Positions 45,336-59,795 are shown, counted from the stretch's first letter. The stretch is DNA of 64,000 nucleotides from Aphelocoma coerulescens (GCF_041296385.1 NC_091014.1:9709578-9773577); one strand, 5' to 3'. Notes: generated by a model from the letters alone, not told the origin. Program-made: numbers and translations.

Positions 45336-48300
45336 CTGTCTAATCCTGTCTAATCCAATAGGTAGCTTTTACTGAATAGTACAGGGCTTCTTAAACTAAG
45401 TGATTTTGCTCTGAAGAGGATGCATAGCACTTTTGTGCTCCATTCCAGAGCCACTGGCTCACATTAGTGTTGCCTGTAGAGTGATGGGACAATAATATCT
45501 CACAGTGAGACAGCTGTTTCCTCAAGGGAAGTCAGATCACGAGCTGCGTAAACTGTCTGTGGGGGTGTGCAGAGCCGACTGTACTGATGGAGAACAAGGG
45601 ATGCTACACACTTTCAGAGAGGGGATGACTGTGCAGAAAGTCTTTGGAAAACATCAGCAAGTGATGCTTGTCTTCCACGGATTTGAACCTTGATGAATTT
45701 TCCTGCCTTTCCCTTCTTTCTTAGCAGCACTCTGGCATGTACACCATGTAGTCCATGTACAGCTGTGCTCAGCACACACACAGGTGCTTTTGCCTGTACC
45801 TTCTGTCTTACCAACACTGGCAATGTATTTTAAGGGCATTTCTGGCAATCCCACTCAGATGTTCTGCAGCTAAACAGTGAGTGGAGCCCATCCAGCAAGA
45901 ACAAGTGAAAACATCCTTGTTCCTCACTGACTTCCTGGTCACTCTCAGCCTTTGAGGAAGAAATCAAAGGGGTTAGTTGAATCATTTAGGAAATATTTCT
46001 GTATTAGCATGCTTATTTTGCTGTTTTGTAGCTTAGCCTGGAAGGCTTGGGCACGGCATCTGGCGTGCAGTGAGGTCCCGCCTTTCCCCCAGTGGTGCTG
46101 TTGGATTGCTGAGGCCCATGGAGGTCAAGAGACTGTCCACAAGGTTATCCAGTGATTCAATACCTCCATTCAAACTCAGTCCCAGCATCTGCTTGACTTT
46201 ATGTTTTGTTCCGACCAGGAGACTCACTCAAAATTAATTGGTGGGGAATTCAGGGCTAGTTGGATTAAGTAGGTCCTCTTATGTTTGTGACAATAGTATG
46301 TCAGTGTTTTCATGATGAATAGAGGAAATCTGGTATGCAGCATCAATCCTTACAAAAAAATTCAGTCCTGTTAGGATGATCAAGCTCCAGAAACTCAAAC
46401 AACAACACACACACAAACAAAGGAGAGACAGTCTTGGGGCTATTCATTGATTCAGTCAAAGGCAAGTTTTCTTTGCTAATAGCCCTTGTGCTTCTGAGGC
46501 ATTTTTCTGCTGTGACCAAGGTCAGCATAACATGGCAGAAATCACTCTGGTAGGAAAGGACACTGTCAGTGCTGGTTTGTATCTTTCCCTTTTCCTTTTA
46601 TTGTGGTGTTTTGACCCTGGATGGATGCCAAGTGCCCATCAAAGCCTCTATATCACTCTCGTCCTCAGCTGGACAGGAGAGAGAAAAATATAATGAAAGG
46701 TTCATGAGTTGATAAGGGCCAGGAGAAATCACTCATTGATTACTGTCACAGGCAAAACAGACCTGACTTGGGGAAAATTGGCTGAATTTTTTACCAGTGA
46801 AAATCGGAGTAGGATAATGAAAAGTAAAATAAATCTTAAAAAACACCTTGCCCCACCACTCACTCCTCCCTGGGCTTAAGTTTATTCTTGATTCTTGACC
46901 AGTGGTGGGTGCATCTTGAAGCCAGCTGGTATTTACTATGTTGGACATGGGGACAGAGAAGTCACCCCTAGATCTCCCTTCCACTACCAGAACCTTGCCA
47001 TGGAAACCCAATACATTTCTAAATATTTGTTTTTAGTCTCTCATTCCTTAAAAATAAAAGTTACATTGAATCTATGTCTAAAATCCTTCTTAAAGTCCTG
47101 AAAATGTGAATATTCAAAGTTTGAGAACATAATACTTCTTTTCAAAAGATAGTCTTTAAGGAACAGAAAAAAAGAGTACTCACCTTCATTTGTGGGTTTT
47201 TTATATTGTTTTATGACAATACACAGCTCTGTTAAATATGGGGTTTTGTTGTTATTCCATCAACAAGCTGACATTGTCCAGAACAAATTGCTTAAGAGAA
47301 GGAGCTAGAACTGAAATATTTTTTTTATGAACAGAATTTCTTGAAGTCTGCCTTTTAAGCCATTTGACCTTTGAGGAAACCAGGACTTTCAGTCTTACTA
47401 ATATTTATTTGTTTTTATTTAGTAAATGCTTCCAAATTGTTAGTGTCAGTTGGATATACACAGGAAAGAGTTTTCAGGGATGGGAGTTCCTAAGAAGATG
47501 AAGTAACTTGAGGTCATGGGGTGTTTTTTATCCACCAACTCTCTGAAAAGAGAATTGCACAGGTTCATCATGTGTTATTAAGGCATAGTACCTTAAATCA
47601 AGAATATTTGTTTCTTTTGGAGGAAGGGCAGGTAATCTTACACTTTGCCTATTGCTGTTAGATACCACCTTTCCTTTCCATCTTTGCTGGAACCAAGAAG
47701 TTAAGCTCTGTTCTAGATTAATCTCAGGGTGTAAATTACATACACACACAAACCATGAGAAATCTCACCCCTTTCCATTCTTTCTGGCAATACTCCTCCC
47801 TCCCTTCCTCCATAGGTTTTGAATAGTGTGGGCATTTAAAACTGTAGCAAAGCAACATGCAACACAGCACAGACAGTTCTGAGCAGAAAGTGGAGAGAAG
47901 TCACCTATGACAGATGTCTGTCATATTGCCTGCTGCTATTTGGAGAGAGACTAGGTTCCTGAAATGATAAGTGTCAAGAACCTAGGCAGACTATAGCAGA
48001 GTTTCTAGGCCTTTGCAACCTGCTTCAACAGAAAGATAATTTTGATCATGTCTTTCAAACACGTTTTTGCCGGTTTACTTTTTGCTGCTACTGTACCCGA
48101 AAACCCTTTGTTATCTTCCTGCTTTTAAGGAGATTTAATTTGGAGGTGTGTGACTAAGTTTCAGAAAGGTAAAAACATCTGAATTTTTTGTATTCTCAAA
48201 TGATCCCAATGCATAGATACTTTTCCCTCTTCAAATAAGTATTTTTAAGCAGTTTCTCATTCAACTTTTTACTAGCTGTTTTAAAATGCCTGGGAATGAA

Positions 48301-51300
48301 ATAGTCTGCTTGCAAGTAAGTGGCAGCACTTGTCCTGGAAATGAAATTCACATTGCTAAAGTGTTTATGGAATACCTGGAATGAGAGCATATAAATCATG
48401 GTCTCTCTATGTACAGTTCAAAACCAGTAATTTTAAACATTGCAGGTATTACAGTGAGTTGTGCTGAAAAATAAAGCATGAAGGCAGGTGGGATGGTACT
48501 GACAAAATTCTTACCATGTGTACCAAAAAATATCTAATTTTATGTGCACCTAAATAAAGAATATGCTTGATCAAACTTCACTTGTAAGCCTCTTTTAAAA
48601 ACTTCAAAGATACCATTTATAACAGCACTGAGACATTGGTGGTCTGAAGATCACACACTCACAATTAGCTCTTCATTTAAAAACGGGAAATGCAACACCT
48701 TAATTATAGTAACAGAAATAACTAAATTTCCATGCAGAATGACTCAGAGTTGAACATTTTTTTTCTGTTCTTCTGTTGTCAAAACAGTCAATTAGTTCTG
48801 ATCTTTTGATGAATTTGCTTTTATAGCAAAAAATGCAAGTGGTCAGATGAGATTATAATGATGTCTGTTCAACTGAATTTATAAATTAATTATACATTTC
48901 CAGAAATTATGTAGGAAGGCTGGCTTTGTGAATGCAGTTCTTAGAAGCCATAACCAGATGGAAAGAAATTGTAATTTCAAGGGTAGAAAATAGAAATTGT
49001 TTGTCATGAACTTCGTATTTGAGACTTTAAAAGAATGAACTTTACTGTAGACATAAATATATTTTGTTATGGTATTGCCTCAAATAGCATAATTAGTTTA
49101 TACTTTTGAACTAGAAGGTTCTACAGTCTGTTTTTTTTTTTTTTATTCTCCTTATCTTCCATTGCTTTATCAAAATCAACTGCAATTTCAAGCCAAGAAT
49201 ACCTGAAGTTGGTTTCCACATGCTGTTCCCAATTGCTGCTAGATAACTGTGTTCAACAGGAGAGTATTTGGCTTCTCACTGTACAGTACATAAATCTTAT
49301 GCAATTGCTGTTTCAATTTTTCTCTTTCCTTTGAACTCTTGAATGGAGGGAAAGAATTTCTTAAAGAGTTCAGTAGGAATGTCCCATTACGAAACATCAA
49401 TCATCAAATGCCCATTGTACATGGAAAGTGAGGTGACTGTAATAAAATTGACATAACTAAGCAAGCAGTATCTGACCTTTAGGAGCCAGAACTTATGATC
49501 AGAAGACCCAGTCTTCCAAACCTTTAGGAGTTAAGAGTTATCATCTCCTGCAAAAAATACCTCAGTAAATGAAGTGCTACATATGAATGTATGTGATAAA
49601 AGAGGTGGAATAAATTCTTCCCTGACCCTTAGTAGGGGAGTGTTGACAGAACAGAGGTAGAGACTGACTTTTGAAAGGAAGGAAAAAAGGAATGTATCTT
49701 TGGGTCTAGATGGGAGCAGCTGCTCCCCTTATCTTGCATCAGTGTTAAAGAAGTTGCTGTTCCTGCCGTGTCAGCCAAGTCACAACACAGCATGCAATGC
49801 TGCCTGCAGTTGATCCAAAGAAAGGGCACAATGGGTACTGTGAAAATGTTGTATCCACAATATGAACATAAATCTTTTGCTTTGTCAACCTGTTTGCTTT
49901 TGTCTACGCTCTGTTTTCCATGTAGCATGCTGTCACTACCATATTAGTCTTTTTGAGCTTGCCAGTTCTTCAAGTATTTTGAGGGCTGTTTAGAGGAGAG
50001 AGAGCCACTGAGAGTTCTGACTCAGCATCAAGCTGCTGAATTAATGTCATTTTTGTACCTGTTTTTGTTTAGTTTCTCCCTCCTTTTCTGTTTTTTTTAA
50101 GAGGATTCAACTACATACACAACTGATGCAGCTGATTAGTGCAAACCAAAACATTCAATGTCTTAAATTTTAGCAGAAGGCCCTCAGCTATCCCTTGAAG
50201 GGATTGTTCTTCCCATTCAGGTGCTGCATACTTTTGCAAAAATGAGTGACCATAGAGCAGGATGCAGTTGACTTCCATGCCAAGGACCTAAATGTTAGGG
50301 GGTTATACCAGTCTCTTCCTAAAGATTTTGCATATATTTATAATATTGGTCAAATGAAAATGACAGGAATTTAGAACATAGTATTTCCAGAAATCCTTGA
50401 GGAAGTTCTGTCCCCACATAAAGGAAACAGTACTCAACTATTCTCTGAGTCAAATATGTAAGCTTTTTATCAGGTAGTGCATTAAGCCAATACAGAGTAG
50501 AGTTGAACTGCGTAGGGACTTCCACTGTAAAGCAAAAATTTCAAACAATTCTAGAATAACCTTATTTTAAAAAAATCCCCCCAAAGTTATATTTTGATGT
50601 GTGCTTGATGTTTATTACTTCCCTTAGGTTATTCTGTTAGAAATAGTCTGGTGATTTAGGACGGCTTGACTACTAGCTTCTGAAGTGGTAAGCAACATTT
50701 CCTCATTACTCCTTGATCTGTGAAAGAGGATGGAGATACCAAAGTGAGAAGAAAGCAGTAATAGTTAAATCTTTCTATTTTTCTACCTTGCTCTGAGAAA
50801 TTAAGTGCAAAGAAAGAAAAAGGGTAGGTTGCCCCTCGATGGGTTTTTGCCTCCATCCCTCTGTCTCCATGTTTACAATGCCTCCACTCCTGAGGTACTA
50901 CAGAAGGATCTGACAGTTCACATAACAAATTCAGAGAGCCATTTCTGGCAAAGAGTTACTATGGTCCCTGTTTTGCAAACAGGAAACTGGAACTAAACTG
51001 CAGAGCAGATCATCCAAGTAAGCCATAAACAGAGCAATACATTAAATTCTTCCTCGGTCCATCAGTAAACTCCTATTTAGAAGAGCACTTTGGGGAGTGC
51101 TTATCTGATTCTTTCTCTCCTTTTCCCCCAAACACACTTTTTTTTCCATGGAGCACAACATTACAAAAAGGATTTTTCAGTTGGCCTGGCTTGATAGCAT
51201 TTCTGTTCAAGGGCAGATTTCTAAGTTTCATAATTAAGTATATTTATATCTCACAAACAACTTTATGAACAAAACAAAAAGAGAAGCTAACCATCTTCCA

Positions 51301-51639
51301 GTTTGTGTTTTTAGGGAATGTAGTTCCAAGAGCTCTTTGAACTTGAGAGCTAACATGCATTTTCTAGTCTGCAGATGTTCCAGCAAACTAACTCAGCCCT
51401 GCTTCTCTGGAGTATGGTGTACTGTGGCTTTTATTCAGCCAAGTACAGCATGTCAAATGTCAGGTTGTTATGACAGCAATAAACTTGTGATTCCCTTGAA
51501 GCAGATGTTTTAATTTGTTAGGTGTTTTTTGGGGAAAAAATCTGCTTGCATTTAAATAGATGTTCAGATTGAGAATGGAATTTGCTTGAAAACATCTTTT
51601 CCACCTGTATGAAAACTTTATCAGGAAGGCTTATGACAC
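45336..51639. other. Noncoding stretch, nothing firm recognised
   Basis: Unique-looking DNA with 14 T at 49131-49144. A slightly GC-richer patch at 46030-46130 carries a few CpGs. Overlapping open frames at 45505-46227 conflict between strands and lack splice sites. A short reversed MIR-like piece ('ctgttttgcaaacaggaaac') may lie at about 50945-51015. Confidence 0.5.
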
Positions 51640-51738
51640 ATGTGTGAAGCGGTGCGAGAAATCATCGCAAAGATGGCCAAAGTACAGAAATCTCCTTCAC
51701 GCCTAAAAGATGACCTTTCTGAAGTCACTTCAGTATAG
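51640..51738 (+). other. Short CpG-retaining ORF, 32 codons
   Basis: ATG to TAG, beginning MCEAVREIIAKMAKVQKSPS and ending LKDDLSEVTSV, charged and helical-looking. Five CpGs fall within roughly 70 bases, whereas CpG is rare in the surroundings. No convincing acceptor or poly(A) signal next to it. It could be a short exon, a conserved noncoding element or chance. I do not recognise the peptide. Confidence 0.2.
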
Positions 51739-54700
51739 GAGTCAGATCTGGATCATGGAGGACCCTGTTTAATGTATCTCATATTGCAAAAGAACACTGA
51801 ATTCCAGAGTCTGCTGAGGCATCTTCTTCCTGAGGTGGTCCTTGCTGCTGTGAATTAACACCATACTCTTCTGATCTTTCCCTCTTTAGTGTGCTATTGC
51901 TTTTATCCCTTTTTGTAGTGATCAGTGAGGACTACAGTTTTGAAGCAAGTGCCAAAAGGAAAAACCTTTGATGGTTTTCAAAGACAGGGAAGAATTATGC
52001 ACCTGTCAGAGCTTCAGGTAAAGAAGGTTACAGCTGTGGGAACACTATTTCAAATAATTAATTGAGCTCACTTTGCAATGAAATATGTATTGGACCTTAC
52101 TCTGTCCTCAGTAAATGGTAGGATTTTCCTCAGGCATAAATTTGACATTAAAGTTCATATCTTGCTGAATCCACATGAAAAGCAAATATTTAGGGAGCAG
52201 TTTGCCCCATTAAACAACACACGGACAGATGGACTCAAAGGATCAGTCTAAAATTCCTCTTTTTCTGGGATTCCATGCTTCACATGTGGTCATTATTGTG
52301 TCATATATGTTGGCAGTTTACACTTTTTGCTCTAGTTCTTTGTATGAGCTGGTGAAGCCCCAGTTGCTGAGGAACATATGCTATTCAAATCTCAGACTTT
52401 TTACCTTTCTAAAATCTGGTAACCCCAAAACAAGCAAGAAAATGTAAGCCTAAAGCCAGACATAGACTTTTCTAGAGTTTCCTTGAAAGAAAAATAAAAC
52501 AAAACAAAACCCTGTTTTGTTTAATGAGTCTTCTCTCTCTGAAGGAGTTTTTAGGAGTTCACTGCAGTCCACCTATGGTTAAAAACGATTAAGCAGAAGC
52601 AACTGTTCAGAGTTAAAGCCACATCATTTAGCCCAGTGTAGACTGATCCCAGAATCACACACTCAGCAGCATTGTAGGGGCAATGTGGATCCATCAGCAA
52701 TGGGAATACAAGAATTTCTCCACATTATTTTGATTTATTTGTTGATACCTCAGCCTACTAGATACTCTAATAACTAAATTATGGGCCAAGTTACATGGTT
52801 GAGCATCTTTTTTTTTTATGTTTAAAAAATTCTTGTGTGTTCATCTTAAAACTTCTGATCATTCATACTTGAAAGGAATGGTTAAATCCTGCAGCAACAG
52901 CCACAGAATCAGAATAGCAGAAGTCTTTGAAAAGAAACTTACCTGTTTCTGGTTTTGAAATATGTTTGAAATAAGAATTTGGGTAATCTGCAGCACCAAC
53001 ATTAACTTAATGGTAATTTACTTTGGAAACTGCATTTTCACCACAAAATATGGCTAATAATATATTTCCAAAGGCAACAAACTTGACGAAAGACAAACTT
53101 TAAGGAGAGGGGACTCTCTCACTCCTGCTTTCTCCCCTGTATCCAGGGGTGCTCACACATCTGTGGGACTTTGAGGATTTTAAAACTTTATTAAATGGAT
53201 GGCCTCCCAGATCCATGCAGCATTGCTGTTGTGCTGTTAGAGGGTTTATAATTAAAAATCATGACATGTGACTTTTCGTCCATGGCCACAGCATAATTAC
53301 TTTCACCTTACCTTATTTATGAATGCAAATCAGGTCAATTTAACTCAGCACTGTGTTTACTCTGCATATTTTTAAAAGACATTTCTTGCCACAGCATGTC
53401 TTTCTTGTAGCCTCCTGCACTTTGTGGTAATTGCAGAGCACGCTGTCATGCTGGAATTGCAGGTATGGATAGTTTGAGCAGTGATGGAGTTTGAGTGGTC
53501 TGGAGATGCCTCGGATCTGTCAGCAGCCAAAAGTGATGAGATAATTTGAATGGTACAGCTTTGTCTTTGAATGGCTAACAGTACTCCCAAACAAGCTTTA
53601 AGGAAACGGATATACCTTGGCAATAAAACTAATTCATCTCCACTGAAGTTATTTATGCTAGTCGAGGCTCTAACTCCCAGCTTCTTATACAAGTGAGGAG
53701 ACTGCAGGTTTTGGAAGGCTCTGCCCCGAAAACTCATCTATGGAAAGCCATTCTTCATTGTGCCTTTGAACCCTCACCATGCCTTGAGGTAAACTCCTCC
53801 CAAGTGCCAGTGGATTAAATAACCCTTGTATGGAGGTACACAGGGACAAGTGAGGGGAATTTCAACTGGTAATTATCAATCACAGAGCACAAACAGTTTG
53901 GAGAAGTAATCAGTCTCTCTGTCCTCCACACAAAGAAGTTTACAACACCAGAGGAGTTTATTATTATTGCTGGCCTAAGATCATCAAAGTCATTTTGTTT
54001 CATCTTGCACAGTAGTCAGAGGGGTTAAAGGGAGGTTAAACTGCCTAAACAAAATGGAAGCAATTACACAGTGGGATCATGGATGGCTGTTTGCTTTAAC
54101 CCTCACTGACAAAAAAGGTATTATAAGAAAAAGTTTCCCGACTCTTCACAATCATTAAAAGCATCTGTCTATTTAAGCTCATGCCAAGCTTCTTCACCTA
54201 AATCTTTGGGGAAATGTCACTGCTTTAAACACTATCAGCTTCTTCACAGTTCCCCACACAGCCCCCGTTTAGTGTCTGATCTTTCCAGCATTGTCATCAC
54301 CTTGCAAGCCTCTGTGCAGGGCAGGACTTACACGGTGCTAGCGATGTGCCTGTAAAAGCTATGCCTTAGCTTTTCTACTTAGTGACTTGGCAGGAAAAGA
54401 CAAAGCTCTGTGGAAGAGCAGTATGATGGGGAATGCGGATTTGGCCCATTCCAAACTTTAAATTGCAAGAAGGGGAATTGACCCTTCTACTACATTCAAG
54501 GTTATATCACAGCTGAGTTGTCAAACTTGGCCTTGCCCTGACCTGCATCATGTGAGGGGATGAGATCTGCCCCTCACTAGTTTTGGTTTTTTTCTGTTCC
54601 TCAAATATGGAAGGTAGTAGCATAAACAACTTTTACTTGCAGCATGAGAACTGCTATATTATGGGGCTAAATGGAGTCTTTATTAAAGTCTTTATTCCCT

Positions 54701-55183
54701 GCAGCTCCATTGCTGTTAAGGAGAAAAACACATCAAAGAGTCCTAGGAATATGATGTATTTAAAGGAAGCCTAGGAAAAAAGTTTTAATTCCATAACCAG
54801 GCATTGACACAGTGTTTATTGGAACTTGTCTTTCTGAAAGGTGACTAGGGCTTCTACAGATAACCCAAATGAAGAATTGCATGCCTAATTTTATCATTAT
54901 GTAAGACACTTGCAAAATGTACCCTGAAGGAGTGTTACTGATATTGCTTCTTTATTGATGCGAATCTTTACAAAGTTAATGGTGAAATATTTCTGTGATC
55001 CTGTGTCACACCTCCAAACATGAGGTGACTTTCAAAGAGTTCTCTGCATCCTGTGAAGTGTTTATCTTCTTTGAGCTTCTTGCAAGTCCTAAGGAAAAAA
55101 ACATCAGGGAATAGGATAGGAGGAAAGCAGTGCACTTACAATTTGTAAAGGAGCTTGCAATTATAGGGCATATCTTCTGTTGG
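51739..55183. other. Noncoding stretch, one possible conserved element
   Basis: Mostly unremarkable. The part 53220-53390 is rich in homeodomain-like words (ataattaaaaatcatgac, tttatgaatgcaaatc) and may be regulatory. The 121-codon minus-strand frame at 53372-53737 has no splice context. Confidence 0.5.
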
Positions 55184-55234
55184 AAAAAAAAAAAAAAAAC
55201 AATAAGCCAAACAAAAAAGAAAACCCAAAAACCC

Positions 55235-55277
<43 letters not shown>

Positions 55278-55283
55278 CCTTTT
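55184..55283 (+). repeat. A-rich low-complexity tract with a 36-base A run
   Basis: 16 A at 55184-55199, then an A/C-rich link, then 36 consecutive A at 55240-55275, then CCCC and TTTTTTTT. Explains the F-rich minus-strand frames at 55006-55412. No retroposed gene body is evident on the upstream side. Confidence 0.9.
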
Positions 55284-58200
55284 TTTTATAAAGAGAAAGC
55301 AATAAAAACAGCTTGTCCATGGAGCCAAAATATTCAAACACAAAAAAGATTTAATAGATTCACAGTCATAGAAGGAGGTTGCACAGGGATGAATCAGGCT
55401 CTTACTTCTCAAAACATTACTGTAAATGGTAAAGACTAAATAATATTCTTAGACAAATATCTGTGCATCTCTGATCATTAACCACAGCCTGCACATGAAG
55501 GAACATATTTCGGTCTGTCTTGCTTCAGATTTAAGGAAATGGAAAGCTTTCAGATTCAATGGGACTATTCTTTGTTTAGAGTTGCATTGTGCTATTAGAA
55601 CAGAGCTTATCATCTGTGAGGACCTGCTTTGAAAATGTTGAAGCTATAGATAAAAATACAGGTAAAGTCATATAAAAGGGCATGGATTTGACTGAGGTTT
55701 TGAGTGGATGGAGGAAAAGATTGGCACCTGTCCCAGGTTATATGTTAAAGAAAATAAGAGTCTAATTTTTTTCTGACTTGTCTGAGAGAAGACAGCTTGA
55801 AGGCCTAGTGCAAATGTGCTTTCTATTACAATTCAGAAGCATTTAAATTTGAATAGTTAATGCAAAAATGGCAGTTGACTGTGTAACAGCAGCGTAGCAT
55901 GCCACTTGCTTAATTAAATAAATTTCCTTTTCTTCCCCAAAATTAATAGACTACTGGACCATGTCATGATTTATGTATCCTCTAATGCTGGCTCCCTAGA
56001 TGCAAGAAGGACATAAATGTGATAGGCATTATTTTACGGGCAAGCAAACAACCAAATATGAGAGCACAAATAAGGAATGCTTCCATCGTATAATGAACCT
56101 GATGTCCAGGTCCTTGTTTTTGTGTCATGTCAGTGTAGTGTAGGGGAGAGCCTTATTCTTTTTTGCCTCCCAAAGCTGGATATCCAAAAATGTGTGAAGC
56201 TGCACCTGAGTTAGGAAACCTGCAAAAGCTCATATTCAGCAACTTGTTTAATCACAGGATCCTTATATTACATTTCTATCAAAACTTTTTTCCTTGTACA
56301 GACCTAAGATATAAATTTTATTAGCCAGAACAGAATTGAAGGCTACCCTGGCAGGTAATTCAGCCTGGCAGGGGTCAGTGGTGTTTAGTGATGTTCAGGC
56401 TGTAACTTATTGTCACTGTCTCACTGCTGACAGCAGAGAAAAGAGCTACTGAATTGCCCTGCATCTTCCTGTCATGTCTGCACCTCCTCCTGCTCAACCC
56501 ACCTCCTAGCTGCTGCCTTGCTTAGGTAAAGGGCCACTATAAATTACTGTGCTGTATAAAATAAACTTAGGTCAGAATAGGATGCACCAGAAAATGCTGT
56601 TGTACAGGATAAAGTTACTGGCAGGAATCAATTCTTGAGGCAAAGAGCATCTCTGAAAACCGTACTTGAGTCTCCCAAAGGTGAAATTTCCCAAACTGTC
56701 ACTGAGGATGGCTGCTGGATGTCTGATGCTGCAAAACTAGGTTACTCTCAGCAAACACTGAGTGTTACTGATTTTCCTGCTCTGTATGAGCTGGACATCC
56801 ATCTTCTGTAAGCAAGAGATCAGAGTGGTATGCTGCATTCAGGATGAGGGACAGTATTTTTGTCCTTTGTTCTAGCACCAAGAGGATGGATTTATTTAGC
56901 AGAGAAAAAGAAGGAGTCACTTTTTCATTTGAGGTCTTTATTCCTGGGGCATACTAGCTTGTGCAGAGAGGAGAGATGCGGCTTTTGGACTGCTCCCCAA
57001 TAATTTGTTGGGATTTCATTCTTTCCCCTTAAATGGGCAAGGAGGATAAGACTGATAGATATTTTCAGGGCACTGCTTTTAATTAACAGTTTCAGTAGCA
57101 GCCATTACAAACAGCCAGTCTGGGTTACAATTTCTGATCTCACTTTCTCTTTAGAAACTCTGAGGCCAGCCGATCTTTTTTTTCTTCTTCTTTGTCTTTT
57201 CTTTTTTTTTTCTTTTTATATTTTATTTTCTTTCACAAACCAATTCCAAAGGATTCTTAAACTATAAAAATGAAATTGCTCCCTATAAAATATAATTGGA
57301 GCTGCATTGTAGTTCAAGTGACAACCAGATGCTGGAAAAGAAACCAACAAACTGTCGGTCCAATTATATAAGTTTCTTCATACTCACTGCATGAAGTCTG
57401 GTCCAAAAGAGATTTGCTTCTGCTAAGATCTTGCTGGTAATTTTTATTCATTCTTAACAGCTTTTTTGATAGCTTTTCTCCTTCTGTATCTACATGTTTT
57501 CTCAATATACAGACACTAAAACTCATGTGTGTTCTGTAGGCTGGGAAGCAAATCCAGAAGTGCAGTAGGTATGAGAGCAGTTTATAGAAAACCAATAGTG
57601 GCAATTACAGGGGCTGTATTCTCACCATCCCTTAAAACACACAAGTCACTCACCAGGTCAATGGATTTCCATCTGTGTCTAATAAATGCAAATTAAAGAA
57701 AATCAAGTCACTTATGTTTGCGAATCTCCATCTTTCTATTGAGTGAAAAAAACGTGTGGGTTTCCTGCTAATTAAATACTGTGGGGTTTGCTTTTGTGTT
57801 CTGTGAAGAATTCCAGTCTCTGGCTTTGAGTGGCTGCACAATCCACCCAAAGTCTGTTAACACTTACCTAGTTATCTAAGCTGAAAAGAGAGTTAGAACA
57901 TTTGCTTACTTCCAGCTAGTGGCAACAAGCTGAGTAAAATGGTTGCCCTGGCAATTTTAGCATCACTGAGCCAGTAGCAAAATTTTTTTCCAAAGACTTG
58001 GAGTTTGTGTGTTCAGCTCCAGCATTGAATACAGGTATAACAGGATGCAGCTGAAATGGAGATTTTTGGACTTCCCACTGTCTAACCTTGTCCTAGTTCC
58101 TTGCATTTGGTCATTGTATGAATTTGTTCCTAGACCAAGGTTATTGAAAGGGGCTGTAAAAACTAGACTCAATTTAAGTGCTGGGAAGATTTTGATGAGA

Positions 58201-59709
58201 GGAAACATTGGATAGACACAGCATTAGGCTCCTGCTGCCCAAGCCCAATGACAGTCCAAGTGAAAGTAAATATTCTTCCTTCAAGTGATAATTTCAAAGT
58301 CACATTCTTCCAAAGTTCAATAGACATTATCTCTGTTTTCAAATGTCTGAACATTCTGATAGGTACTTTATTTAGTTATATAAAATCCCTGTTTTCTTAG
58401 GTTTTTTTTCTTTAAATCCATGAAATCTGTTAATGAAAGTGTTTGTGTATTACAGCTTTTTGAGCTTCAGTAACAGAAATATTGACCCACATTACATAAG
58501 AAAGTATGTTTATTTGTTTTGAACCTCAATGCCTCCTTCTGTTTCTTGCAGGACAGCACTGTGCAAATGACCAGGCTTCTCCAACAACTGCTATTACCTA
58601 AGGTCAAAAACAGAATATAAAACTTTAGCCTGGAATGCTTCAATTTGTATTTAGTGAATATCAAAGTTGTTTCCGTATTAAATATTTCTTGTACCACTGC
58701 ATTAGAAGCAGTTTCAGAGTGTTTTACAGGCATAGTCAGAGATGAAGAGCTGAGCAATAATTCAGTTTTAAGATGATAAACACATGAGTAATGGTTGGAT
58801 GATTGGAGTCCCAAAGCAGGTGTCACATCTTGTGCCTGTGCTAAGCATGTGTGTGCCCTTTGCAGCCACTACTCTTCAGAGACAGCAGCACAGTATGCTG
58901 TGATCAGTGGGCAAGTTCACAGCCCTCTGGAGAGCTCAGGATTCCCTCCTTCTCATTAACAGAGTTCACACAACCCTCTTGTGTCTCTTGAAGCACACAG
59001 AGATGACCACAATGTCTTTCAGTCCCTGCAGGCCTGGAATAAAAATTTTTACTGAGAGAGGAGAAAATGTTAAAAATGGGTGAATGTAAAAAGAGCCTGT
59101 GGATGTTTACCTTGGGCTGCTTCAGAATGAACTTTAACAACCAGGACTGGAAAACCACAAACATCCAACTAAGAATGAACAAAAATCAGAACAACTTTCT
59201 TTCTGGTGACTGAGGTGACCTGGTATCTGCTGTCAGAAGTAGCATTGAAACAGAAAAATAATTCTAAAAAAAAGACAAAAAACAAAGAAGAAATAGCTTT
59301 GAATGGTCAACAGAGTATGTAACAAATCTTTGCAAGTGGTCACTATCTATATGATATACACCATCTGCAGCATGAGGTGTAAACAACCAAAAGCAAAATC
59401 AGGAATGTATTTGCAGTGTTTTTAACAGGACTTCTTAAGTATTTTTTGATTTAATAGTTCTTAATATTTTGACCAGAACAACTGGTAACTAGCAGTGCAG
59501 ACCAACCTAACCCTATCAAATACTGGCACTGGAAACACATTGTGTTTCCAGACATACATACCCTTTGTACCTGATCTGTCCTCCTATCTCCCTCCAAAAC
59601 TGTGTGGTACAGGAGCTATAACACATTAAGCAATGTGACATACTCTTCATGTCTCTGTGGAATTGCCCAGTGTGTCCCTGGGGATATGTCTTCTGTAAAG
59701 CTCCCTCTC
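55284..59709. other. Noncoding stretch with a polypyrimidine tract
   Basis: Contains a 60-base T/C-rich tract at 57173-57235. Remaining sequence is unique-looking, and no exon-like frame with splice sites was seen on either strand. Confidence 0.5.
57173..57235 (+). repeat. Polypyrimidine tract
   Basis: Almost purely T with scattered C over about 60 bases, broken by one 'tttgtc' and 'tatattt'. Low-complexity, likely length-variable. Confidence 0.8.
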
Positions 59710-59795
59710 TTGGTAAGGGTGACTAGGGGCCCCTTTGGGGGTTGGACTAAATGGTCTTTAAAGATCCACTCCAACCCAAATCATCCTATGTTTCT
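59710..59795 (+). mobile_element. CR1 LINE 3'-end fragment
   Basis: The text 'ggggttggactaaatggtct' followed by 'ttaaagatccactccaaccc', 'aaatcatcctatg' and 'tttct' is the CR1 terminal segment, with the octamer end degraded (cctatgtttct instead of tctatgattct). Only about 85 bases remain. The 135-codon frame at 59602-60009 crosses it and is not a gene. Confidence 0.75.

Noticed and set aside
53372..53737. 121-codon minus-strand frame
   Set aside because: S/T/A-rich, without splice sites, poly(A) signal or recognisable domain. More likely chance over a possible regulatory segment.
55006..55412. Two minus-strand frames rich in phenylalanine
   Set aside because: They are translations of the poly-A tract at 55184-55283.
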